Below, one piece after another: positions 50,279-57,542 of a stretch of DNA of 64,000 bases. The position numbers and the translations under genes were made by a program. A model generated the notes under the pieces. That model did no database searches, was not told the DNA's origin, and saw only the letters and a list, made by a program, of their open reading frames with translations. Source of the DNA: Iamia sp963728655 (GTDB lineage Bacteria; Actinomycetota; Acidimicrobiia; Acidimicrobiales; Iamiaceae); the NCBI GenBank assembly GCA_963728655.1, contig CAVSLD010000004.1, positions 124,001-188,000 on the forward strand, in the 5' to 3' direction. The stretch's first letter is position 1, and each line of letters begins with the position of its first letter.

Positions 50279-50613
50279 GGTCAGCGGGAGCGTCCCGGCG
50301 CAGGGGCGATGGGCTGCGTCGGTCGCGAGGGGCCGCGACGAGCACGGCGGGCGACGTCGAGGACCGCCTCGTGGGCGGTGGCCCCAGCGCCGGGCCGCGA
50401 GGCCATCCCGCCCTCTCTCTCGGTCATCGTGAGCCTCCAGGCGTCCGTCGTCGTCGGTCGCGGCGCGGCCGTCCGCGACCAGCCAACCGCAGGTCCCGTC
50501 CACCGTCATCACCCGGATCGGATGAGGCGGTGTCGGGGCCTCTCGATGGCCGGCGTGCTCGTCCCGTGCGGGCCCCGCCGTCCCCCGCCCCGCCCGAGGG
50601 CGGTCGCACGCCC
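50279..50613. other. 335-bp stretch without a convincing gene; holds palindrome site 6
   Basis: Reading frames here are arginine/proline-rich extensions of neighbouring genes and lack good starts. The stretch carries the sixth TCACCC-N5-GGGTGA-type site at 50509-50525. It also includes the leader of the DUF4239 gene (minus strand) and the untranslated end of the ABC exporter operon, with GC-rich inverted segments near 50570-50600 that might terminate it. Confidence 0.5.
50509..50525. promoter_or_regulatory. Palindrome TCACCC-N5-GGGTGA, site 6 (one mismatch)
   Basis: Reads TCACCC-GGATC-GGATGA, 11 of 12 defined bases. With flanking bases the arms extend to TCATC...GATGA on the outside. It is the last of the six sites and lies upstream of the DUF4239 gene. 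Confidence 0.55.
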
Positions 50614-51300
50614 TCAGGCGGAGATGTGGCCGTCCTCGATGGTCACCGTGCGATCGGCGATGTGGGTGATCCGGTCGTCGTGGGTGACCATGATGGCGGC
50701 GGTGCCGCGGGCCTTCATCTCCTCCCTGATGAGCTCCACGACCTGCTCGCCGAGCTTCGAGTCGAGCGAGGAGGTGGGCTCGTCGAAGAGGACGAGGTCG
50801 GGCTCGTTCATCAGCGCCCGGCCGATGGCGACGCGCTGCTTCTGCCCGCCGGAGAGCTGAGCCGGGGTGTTGCCGGCCCGGTCGGCCAGCCCGAGCTCCT
50901 CGAGGAGCTGGTCGGCCCGGTCCCCTGCGCCTCCTCGACGCCCCTTGCGCCCCGCCAGCTCGTCGACCACCACGAGGTTCTCCCGGGCGGTGAGGAAGGG
51001 GACGAGGTTGACGCTCTGGAACACGAAGCCCACCCGGGTGCGCCGGACGTCGGTGAGCTCCCGCCCCGAGTACCCGGAGATGTCGTCGCCGGCGAGGAGG
51101 ACCGTGCCCTCGGTCGGGGTGAGCAGGCCGCCGGCGATCGAGCAGAGGGTGGTCTTGCCCGACCCCGAGGGGCCGATGAGGGCCACGATCTCGTCGTGGC
51201 CGACGGTGAGGTCGGCGTGGTCGAGGGCCACGACCTCGTCCTCGCCGACCTGGTAGGTCTTGCGGACGCCCTCCATCTCGAGGGCAGGGGTCTCGGTCAC
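50614..51300 (-). CDS. ABC transporter ATP-binding protein (MacB/LolD type)
   Basis: 228 residues; GTG at 51300 with GGAGG upstream. VALIGPSGSGKTTLCSIAGG is Walker A, FVFQSVNLVPFLTARENLVV the Q-loop, QLSGGQKQRVAIGRALMNEP the signature and following strand, and LVLFDEPTSSLDSK the Walker B. This arrangement is that of the MacB/LolD/FtsE subclass, which pairs with FtsX-type permeases. Two such permease genes lie immediately upstream in the same operon. These systems usually use mechanical force to export lipids, peptides or drugs rather than pumping through a channel. Confidence 0.93.
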   Translation of the reverse strand: MTETPALEMEGVRKTYQVGEDEVVALDHADLTVGHDEIVALIGPSGSGKTTLCSIAGGLLTPTEGTVLLAGDDISGYSGRELTDVRRTRVGFVFQSVNLVPFLTARENLVVVDELAGRKGRRGGAGDRADQLLEELGLADRAGNTPAQLSGGQKQRVAIGRALMNEPDLVLFDEPTSSLDSKLGEQVVELIREEMKARGTAAIMVTHDDRITHIADRTVTIEDGHISA

Positions 51301-51337
51301 GGGGATCGCCTCCTGGGGCGGGCGGGGGCGCCGGGGC

Positions 51338-52450
51338 TCATCCGGCGGTCCCGATGGCGGACGCGGGGTCGATGCGCAGCACCCGGCGCAGCGAGAACGT
51401 GCACCCCAGCACGGCCGCGACGAGCAGCAGCACCGCGCTGGAGAGCAGACGACCGGGGGTGGCGTCGAAGGGGATGGCACCGGGTGGGATGGCGGCGTCG
51501 AGGGCCAGGGCCGCCCCCGCCCCGATCGCGGTGGCGACGAGGGTGACCACCACCGCCTGGGTGACCACGCCGGCGAAGAGGGTGGCGCCCGAGGCGCCGA
51601 TGGCCTTGAGGATCCCGTAGAGGGCGGTCCGCTCCACGGTGATGAGGGCGAAGAACAAGGCGACGACCACGAGGGCGATGACGACGGTGACCCCGATGAT
51701 CTGGTTGAAGGTCGCCTGCTGCTGGCTGACGCCGGGGAGGGCGGCGATGGCCTCGTCCAGGGTGAGGGCCTCGGTGGCCCCGCCCGTCGCCCGGTCGATG
51801 GCGGCGGGCACCGCACCGGACCCGTCGGTCCGGACGACCAGGGCCTGCACCACGTCGTCGCCGACGGCCTGGCCGGGGCGGTTGGCCCGGGCCACCTCGC
51901 GCCACGTGTCGAGCGATCCCCACAGGCTGCCCTGGCCCGAGTACCGGGTGTCGTCGACGAACCCGACGACCTCCACCGGGGAGCGGGCCGGGCCGAGCAG
52001 CAGCGTGGTCCCCTCGCGGACCCCGTCGGCCTCGAGCGAGGAGTCGGCCACCACCGTGCCTGGGGCCGGGGGCCGGTCCGGCACCCCCTCGGGTGCCAGC
52101 TCGTAGCCGAACAGGACGGTGGCCACCAGGTCCTTGCTGTCCTCCTCACCGCCCCGGCGCGCGCCGAGCTGGGTGCTGCCCAGCCCGCCGACCTCCGTGA
52201 CCCCCTCGACGGCCTCGACCTCCGTCCGCACATCGGCCGGGATGCGGCTGCGCACCAGGGAGTCCTGGGCGCTGGAGGAGTAGACGACCACGTCGGCCTG
52301 CTGGGCGCGGTACGCGCCGGTCGAGGACCCGATGAGGCCGTCGAGCAGACCCCCGAGGAACATGAGCAGCAGCGCGATGAGCGTCAGGATCACCGTGGCC
52401 ACGGCGAAGCGACCCGGTCGACGGCGCAGCTCCCTGAGCGCCAGCCTCAC
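51338..52450 (-). CDS. FtsX-like ABC permease
   Basis: 370 residues; GTG at 52450 overlaps the first permease stop as GTGA. A first helix (FAVATVILTLIALLLMFLGGLL) is followed by about 200 extracytoplasmic residues (MacB_PCD-like: DVVVYSSSAQDSLVRSRIPA...). Three C-terminal helices include VTVVIALVVVALFFALITVERTALYGILKAIGAS, the FtsX domain with its conserved K-x-x-G-A/S cytoplasmic loop. The final sequence SLRRVLRIDPASAIG is typical of the family. It should form a heterodimer with the permease at 52447-53571. Confidence 0.9.
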   Translation of the reverse strand: MRLALRELRRRPGRFAVATVILTLIALLLMFLGGLLDGLIGSSTGAYRAQQADVVVYSSSAQDSLVRSRIPADVRTEVEAVEGVTEVGGLGSTQLGARRGGEEDSKDLVATVLFGYELAPEGVPDRPPAPGTVVADSSLEADGVREGTTLLLGPARSPVEVVGFVDDTRYSGQGSLWGSLDTWREVARANRPGQAVGDDVVQALVVRTDGSGAVPAAIDRATGGATEALTLDEAIAALPGVSQQQATFNQIIGVTVVIALVVVALFFALITVERTALYGILKAIGASGATLFAGVVTQAVVVTLVATAIGAGAALALDAAIPPGAIPFDATPGRLLSSAVLLLVAAVLGCTFSLRRVLRIDPASAIGTAG

Positions 52451-53571
52451 CGCCCCCCTCCCCCGGTGGTGGCCTCGAGCGGGTCGATGCGCAGCACCCG
52501 CCGGACCGCGACGAGTGCGCTGAGCACGCCGAGCACCATCAGCAGCGCCGACCACACCAGCACCGCGGTGGGGTCGAACCGCAGGGCCAGGTCGCCCACC
52601 CCGACCTGGGTCAGGGGCGTGTAGAGGGCCACCCCCACCGCCAGGCCCAGGCCCACGATCACCACCACCTGGACCAGCAGGGAGCGGGCCAGCACGCCGC
52701 CGCGCGCGCCCATGGCCCGCAAGAGGGTCAGGGAGCCGGACTTCTGCAGGGTGATGATCAGGAAGAAGAGGCCGGTGACGAGCGGGACCACCATGCCGTA
52801 GAGCAGGAAGATGACCTGGAACGACTGGCGGACCTGGGCCACGCCGGGCGCCTCGTCGGCGGCCTGGTCGCGGGTGAGGGCGTCGGCCTCGGGCGAGGCC
52901 GCGTCGATGCGGGCGACGAGGTCGTCGACGGCGACCCCCGACGCCGGCTCCACCGCGAGGGCGTTGGGCAGGACGTCGGTCGCGTCCGGGTTGGCCGCCC
53001 GCACCGCGTCCTCGTAGGTGGCCAGGTCGGTGAACAGGGTCGGCGTCACGTTCAGCTGCACGTCGCGGGCCAGGCCCACCACCGTGATCTCGACGGGTGG
53101 GGCCGTCGGGTCGGCCGCCACCACCGTGACCCGGTCGCCGACCGAGAAGTCGACCTCGCTGCCCACCGCCTCGCCGGCGGCGGTCGGACGGGAGCCCTCG
53201 GTGAGCCGCGACGGCGCTCCCAGGCCGGGCTGGTCGGTGCCGACGACGGCGGCGTCGGAGGGGCCCTCGCCGACCCCCTCGACGGTGAACGTGCTCTGGC
53301 CGATGCGGGCGGCCCGCCCGACCCCGTCGGTGGTGCGGACGGCCTCCTCCAGGGGCGGGGGGATGATGCTGCCCTGGAGCGTCTTCTGGCCGTCCACGCT
53401 GTAGACGAGCACCGGGGCGCTCTGGTTCCGGATGCCGCCCACGAAGGAGGTGAGCAGCCCGTCCTGCAGGGCCTGCTGGGTCAGGATGAGGAAGACCAGG
53501 AGGCCGACGGCCAGGACGAGGAGCCCGAAGCGCACGAGGGCCCGACGCATCTCCCTGACGGCGAGGAACAC
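52447..53571 (-). CDS. FtsX-like ABC permease
   Basis: 374 residues; the GTG at 53571 is chosen over an in-frame GTG at 53604, because VFLAVREMRRALVRFGLLVLAVGLLVFLIL is the usual start of the family. Residues about 40-250 are extracytoplasmic. Helices near 260-285, 310-335 and 340-365 include VPLVTGLFFLIITLQKSGSLTLLRAMGARG, the FtsX coupling loop. The end, ALVAVRRVLRIDPLEATTG, mirrors its partner. It is first in an operon with a second permease and an ATPase and lies head-to-head with a TetR gene that probably represses it. Confidence 0.9.
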   Translation of the reverse strand: MFLAVREMRRALVRFGLLVLAVGLLVFLILTQQALQDGLLTSFVGGIRNQSAPVLVYSVDGQKTLQGSIIPPPLEEAVRTTDGVGRAARIGQSTFTVEGVGEGPSDAAVVGTDQPGLGAPSRLTEGSRPTAAGEAVGSEVDFSVGDRVTVVAADPTAPPVEITVVGLARDVQLNVTPTLFTDLATYEDAVRAANPDATDVLPNALAVEPASGVAVDDLVARIDAASPEADALTRDQAADEAPGVAQVRQSFQVIFLLYGMVVPLVTGLFFLIITLQKSGSLTLLRAMGARGGVLARSLLVQVVVIVGLGLAVGVALYTPLTQVGVGDLALRFDPTAVLVWSALLMVLGVLSALVAVRRVLRIDPLEATTGGGGR

Positions 53572-53649
53572 CCGGCCATCTTGGCGACGCCGCGTCGGGA
53601 ACACAACGTGGGCGACGGCCGACGCAGGGGTCGTGGTTCACTGGCCCCG

Positions 53650-54252
53650 ATGCCGCGCATCAACGCCGAGAACCTGGCCGAGCACCGCACCCTCATGGAG
53701 GGCCGGCTGCTCGACGCGCTGGGCGACCTGCTCCACGAGCGGGGCTACGCCGCCATCACCCTCGCCGACGTGGCGGCCCGCGCCGGCATGGCGCGCAGCT
53801 CGGTGTACGGGTACGCGGCCGACAAGCAGGCCCTGCTGATGGCCTACGTCGACCGGTCCGTCGACCGCTTCGTGGAGGAGACCCGCCAGGAGATGGCTGC
53901 GGTCGACGGCGCGCCCGCTCGCCTGCAGGTGCTGGTGCGCCGCCAGATGGAGCAGTTCCGCGCCGAGCCCGGCGCCGGGGGCGACGGCGGCATGCTCGAC
54001 GGGGCGGCGCTGGGCCCCGACGGCCACGAGCGCCTCATGCACCGGTTCCGGCCCCTGCACGCCCTCCTGCGCGAGGTCGTGGCCGAGGGGGTCGCCGAGG
54101 GGACGTTCCGCCCGGTCGACGTCGACGCGGTGGTCCCGCTCGTGTTCGCCTGCTTCGGCGCCGAGCGCGTCGCCATCGGGACCGGAGTGGTCACCCCTGC
54201 CGGGGCCGGCGCGGCGGTGGGTGACTTCGTCCTCCACGCCCTCGAGGCCTGA
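53650..54252 (+). CDS. TetR-family transcriptional regulator (ABC exporter)
   Basis: 200 residues from ATG 53650. The HTH is clear: AITLADVAARAGMARSSVYGYAADKQALLMAYVD. The C-terminal domain (LHALLREVVAEGVAEGTFRPVDVDAVVPLVFACF) is of the usual ligand-binding type. No ribosome site is visible, so the mRNA may be leaderless. The 78-bp gap to the divergent exporter operon contains CGACG-CCG-CGTCG at 53585-53597, a possible operator. The arrangement is the classical one for a drug- or lipid-sensing repressor of an efflux pump. Confidence 0.88.
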   Translation: MPRINAENLAEHRTLMEGRLLDALGDLLHERGYAAITLADVAARAGMARSSVYGYAADKQALLMAYVDRSVDRFVEETRQEMAAVDGAPARLQVLVRRQMEQFRAEPGAGGDGGMLDGAALGPDGHERLMHRFRPLHALLREVVAEGVAEGTFRPVDVDAVVPLVFACFGAERVAIGTGVVTPAGAGAAVGDFVLHALEA

Positions 54253-54276
54253 CCGGCGCACGGGCCGGACGCCGGC

Positions 54277-55224
54277 TCAGGACGTGGCACCCACCACCCG
54301 GAACCCGATGTTGCCGGTGGTGCTGTCGGGGGTGTTGGCACTCCGGGCGTCGACCCGGTAGCGCCAGCAGTAGCTCTCGTGGCAGAGGTACGAGCCGCCC
54401 CGCATCACCCGCGCCTGGCCCCGGTCGGGGCCCGGCGGGTCGGTCCGGGGAGAGCGCCCGTAGTAGGTGGGGTCGAACCAGTCGGCGCACCACTCCCACA
54501 CGTTGCCGGTGACCTCGTGGAGCCCCAGCCCGTTGGCGGGGAAGGTCCCCACCGGGCACGTGCCCCGCCAGCCGTCCTCGCCGAGGTCCTGCTCGGGGAA
54601 GGGGCCCTGGTACACGTTCATCCGGTGCTCGCCGGCGGGCTCCCGGTCCCGGCCCCAGGGGAAGTGGGCCCCGGCGTCGGGCAGGTCCCCACGGGCGGCG
54701 CGCTCCCACTCGGCCTCGGTGGGCAGGCGGGTGCCGCTCCAGGCACAGAAGGCGACGGCGTCGTCCCAGCTCACGTGGACCACGGGGTGGTCGGCGCGGT
54801 CGCCGACGTCGCTCTGGGGGCCCTCGGGGTGGCGCCAGTCGGCTCCCTCCACCAGGCGCCACCAGGGCGCGGCGGCCACGCCCTGGGTCGGCGGGAAGTC
54901 GTCGGGCAGGAGGCCGGCGAACACGAACGAGTCACCCAGCCGCTCCGCGGTGGTGTGGTGGCCGGTGGCGCTGACGAAGGCGGCGAAGGCGGCGTTGGTG
55001 ACGGCGTGGCGGCCGATGGCGTAGCCCTCCAGATCGACCTCGTGGGCCGGGCCCTCGCCGTCCTCGCGGTACACGCCGGGGTCGTCGGTGCCCATCACGA
55101 AGGGCCCGGCGGCCACGTCGACCAGACCCGGGTCGGGGTGGTCCGCGGCGCCGGGCGGGGTGGTGGGGGCCACCGCCCCGGTGTCGTGGGCCGGCTCCCG
55201 GGTCGGGCCACAGCACGCGCTCAC
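54277..55224 (-). CDS. Formylglycine-generating enzyme (sulfatase maturase)
   Basis: 315 residues from GTG 55224. FGE-sulfatase motifs run throughout: VAAGPFVMGTDDPGVY, HEVDLEGYAIGRHAVTNAAF, HPVVHVSWDDAVAFCAWSGTRLPTEAEWERAARGD, GLHEVTGNVWEWCADWFDPTYY and RVMRGGSYLCHESYCWRYRVDARS. The pair of cysteines in YLCHESYCW corresponds to the copper-binding, redox-active cysteines of true FGE, so it should be an active aerobic maturase rather than an EgtB- or PvdO-like relative. It oxidises the cysteine of C-x-P-x-R sulfatases to formylglycine. The only sulfatase visible is at 41483-43852. Confidence 0.92.
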   Translation of the reverse strand: MSACCGPTREPAHDTGAVAPTTPPGAADHPDPGLVDVAAGPFVMGTDDPGVYREDGEGPAHEVDLEGYAIGRHAVTNAAFAAFVSATGHHTTAERLGDSFVFAGLLPDDFPPTQGVAAAPWWRLVEGADWRHPEGPQSDVGDRADHPVVHVSWDDAVAFCAWSGTRLPTEAEWERAARGDLPDAGAHFPWGRDREPAGEHRMNVYQGPFPEQDLGEDGWRGTCPVGTFPANGLGLHEVTGNVWEWCADWFDPTYYGRSPRTDPPGPDRGQARVMRGGSYLCHESYCWRYRVDARSANTPDSTTGNIGFRVVGATS

Positions 55225-55354
55225 CGGACCAGTGTGGCCCGAGACGCGACCGGCTGTGGTGGCCGGGGCCGGCGACGAGGCAGGAGCCGCCGGGATCCGG
55301 CGGCGCGAGGCGCGCCGACGCGCGCGCCCCCGGGGGCGCCCCGTGCCCGAGCGG

Positions 55355-55360
55355 TACCGT
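55355..55360 (+). promoter_or_regulatory. -10-like TACCGT immediately before a start codon
   Basis: TACCGT fits TAnnnT and ends six bases before the ATG at 55367. No Shine-Dalgarno is present, so the universal-stress-protein mRNA is probably leaderless. The same hexamer precedes genes at 28618, 45310 and 59353. Confidence 0.45.
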
Positions 55361-55366
55361 CGCCGC

Positions 55367-55825
55367 ATGGCTGCGCCTCCCGTCCTGCTCTGCACCGACG
55401 GCTCCGAGCCGTCCCTCGTCGCCCTGGCCCGGGGCCTGGCCCTGGTGGGGCCGGGCCACCCGGTGGTGCTGGTCACCGCCGTGTCCGGCATCGACCTGGC
55501 CGCGGTGGTCGGGGGCGGCCACGCCGGGCCCACCGCCACCACGTCCGAGGCCGAGCGGGCCCACGCCGCAGCCGTGTCCGAGGCCGAGGACCTGCTGGCG
55601 CGGGTCGCGGGCGAGCTGGAGGTCACCGACGCCGAGCGCCGGGTGGTCGACGGGGAGGTGGGCCCCGCCCTGTGCGCCCTCGCCTCCGAGGTCGACGCCG
55701 CGGCCCTGGTCGTGGGCAGCCGGGGACGGGGCGGGCTGCGGCGCGCCGTGCTGGGGTCGGTGTCGGACCACCTGGTGCGCCACGCGCCCTGCCCCGTGGT
55801 CGTGACGCCCCCCCTCGCCTCCTGA
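55367..55825 (+). CDS. Universal stress protein family
   Basis: 152 residues from ATG 55367. PVLLCTDGSEPSLVALARGLAL is the N-terminal strand and helix. LVVGSRGRGGLRRAVLGSVSDHLVRHAPCPVVVT carries the G-x2-G-x9-G-(S/T) ATP-binding motif and the family's C-terminal strand. The His-poor middle (GGGHAGPTATTSEAERAH) is a variable loop. ATP-binding Usp proteins act as stress-responsive regulators or chaperone-like factors. It is a single-domain copy standing alone between convergent and divergent neighbours. Confidence 0.9.
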   Translation: MAAPPVLLCTDGSEPSLVALARGLALVGPGHPVVLVTAVSGIDLAAVVGGGHAGPTATTSEAERAHAAAVSEAEDLLARVAGELEVTDAERRVVDGEVGPALCALASEVDAAALVVGSRGRGGLRRAVLGSVSDHLVRHAPCPVVVTPPLAS

Positions 55826-55854
55826 CCGACGGCCGGCGCGGGGGCGGACGGCGG

Positions 55855-56661
55855 CTACCGCACGGGGCGCACGCGACCCAGGGCCCGGCGCAGCCCGGGC
55901 ACGGCGGCCTCGGCCCACCGGGCGTGACCGGCCGGGCCCGGGTGGAAGAGGTCGGCGGCGAAGACCGTGGGGTCGCGGAAGGCGACGTCGGCCGGCGTCA
56001 CGTCGAGCAGCACTGCGTCGGGGTGGGCCGCGACCGCGTCCTCGATGGCTCGGCGCACCCGGGCCGAGCGGATGCGGAGGGCGTGGGCCAGCGGCGGTCG
56101 GACGCGGGCGACGTTGCCGAGGTCGCCCACGTTGGCCACCGCCACCGCGGGGGCCCCGGCCACCAGGCGGCCCACGACCTCGTCGAGGCAGGCGCGCACC
56201 TGACGGGTGGGGGTGGCGTGCACCACGTCGTTGGAGCCCACCGCCACCACCACGACGTCGGGGGCCAGGCCGAGGGCGTCGTCGACCCGTCGGGCCACGT
56301 CGGCCGCCCTCGAGCCGCCGACGGCGAGGGACACGACGTCGATCGCCCGGTCGTGGTCGACCAGCCGCAGGGCCCGCCGCAGCCAGATGTCGTCGGGGTC
56401 CGAGAGGCCGGGCCCGGTGAGGCTGCTGTCGCCCAGGGCCACCAGGCGCACCGGGGGACGGCCGCCGCCGCCGGCGACCGGACCCGAGGCGTCCAACCCC
56501 ACCAGTCCGGGCAGGGGCCGGTGCACCGTCCAGGCCACCTCGGCCGCGGCCCCGGCCAGGACCGCCGTCGTCAGCAGGGCCGGCCCCCAGGTCGCGAGCC
56601 TCCGCACGCGCGCCCGCACCGAGGCGGCGGCGGGCGGCGCGGAGGTGGGGGGCCGGGGCAT
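55855..56661 (-). CDS. SGNH/GDSL hydrolase, secreted or membrane-anchored
   Basis: 268 residues; ATG at 56661 with AGGAG upstream. A hydrophobic N-terminal segment (GPALLTTAVLAGAAAEVAW) may be a signal anchor. VRLVALGDSSLTGPGL is block I with the nucleophilic Ser, DVVVVAVGSNDVVHAT is block III (Asn), and FAADLFHPGPAGHARWAEAA is block V with the Asp-His pair. The enzyme should be an esterase acting on acyl groups outside the membrane, for example sugar O-acetyls or lipid esters. It is separate from the local operons. Confidence 0.9.
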   Translation of the reverse strand: MPRPPTSAPPAAASVRARVRRLATWGPALLTTAVLAGAAAEVAWTVHRPLPGLVGLDASGPVAGGGGRPPVRLVALGDSSLTGPGLSDPDDIWLRRALRLVDHDRAIDVVSLAVGGSRAADVARRVDDALGLAPDVVVVAVGSNDVVHATPTRQVRACLDEVVGRLVAGAPAVAVANVGDLGNVARVRPPLAHALRIRSARVRRAIEDAVAAHPDAVLLDVTPADVAFRDPTVFAADLFHPGPAGHARWAEAAVPGLRRALGRVRPVR

Positions 56662-56749
56662 CAGGTCTCCTGGGTCCAGGAGGGGACGGCGGGCGGGCGC
56701 CACCTCACCTCCCCGCCGCCGGCGTGGTCAACCACCTCCGCACCACCGG

Positions 56750-57415
56750 TCAACGAGCGCTGTGGCCCTCGGGCACCGTCCCGTCGTCCAGCGCGAGGCG
56801 GTCGAGGGCCACGTGGACGATCGGCCCGATGCCCAGGGCGAACCACAGCGTCCCCAGGCCGACGGTGCCGCCCAGCGCGAAGCCGACGGCGAGGGCGGCG
56901 AGCTCGAGGCCGGCCCGCACGGCCCAGGCCGGCGGTCCCCGTCGAGCCAGGCCGGTCATCAGCCCGTCGCGCGGTCCGGGTCCCAGGCGGGCGCCGATGT
57001 AGAAGCCGCTGCCCACGCCGAACAGGACCGGCCCGGAGGCCATCAGCGCGACGCGGACGGCCAGGAGCGACGGGGGCGGCACCAGGGCCAGCCAGGCGTC
57101 GACGACCAGGCCGATCACCACGACGTTGGCCACCGTCCCGATGCCGACGCGCTCGCGGAGGGGGATCCAGAGGAGGAGCACCGCGGCGCCCACCCCGATG
57201 GTGACGGTGCCGATGGGGATGCCGGTCTGGTCGGCCAGGCCCTGGTGGAGCACGTCCCAGGGGCCGAGGCCGAGGTCGCCCAGCACCATGGCCGCGATCC
57301 CCGTCCCGCACAGCACCAGGCCCAGGGCCAGGCGGGGCAGCGCCCGCCCCAGGTGCTCCCGGTCGGGGCGAGGGGACGTCGTCGGGGGCAGCGACCGCCG
57401 CGCCTCGCTGGTCAT
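56750..57415 (-). CDS. YczE-like integral membrane protein
   Basis: 221 residues; ATG at 57415 with GAGGAGGAG upstream. Five transmembrane helices are visible. Motifs characteristic of the YczE/YitT-like group are present: LGDLGLGPWDVLHQGLA in the first loop, and GSGFYIGARLGPGPRDGLMTGLARR in the middle. YczE is known to be needed for bacillaene and surfactin production in Bacillus by an unclear mechanism; no such cluster is visible here. The 127-bp gap upstream contains nothing else I can identify. Confidence 0.85.
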   Translation of the reverse strand: MTSEARRSLPPTTSPRPDREHLGRALPRLALGLVLCGTGIAAMVLGDLGLGPWDVLHQGLADQTGIPIGTVTIGVGAAVLLLWIPLRERVGIGTVANVVVIGLVVDAWLALVPPPSLLAVRVALMASGPVLFGVGSGFYIGARLGPGPRDGLMTGLARRGPPAWAVRAGLELAALAVGFALGGTVGLGTLWFALGIGPIVHVALDRLALDDGTVPEGHSAR

Positions 57416-57542
57416 GCTCTCCTCCTCTCGGTCGGGTCCGGCGGCACCGTAGGTCGCGCCGAGGACACCCCCGCAGGCCGCATCCGCCGGGCTCGTGGCG
57501 TCACCGCTCACCCGCCCCGACGGCGCCACCCTCACGGCCACC

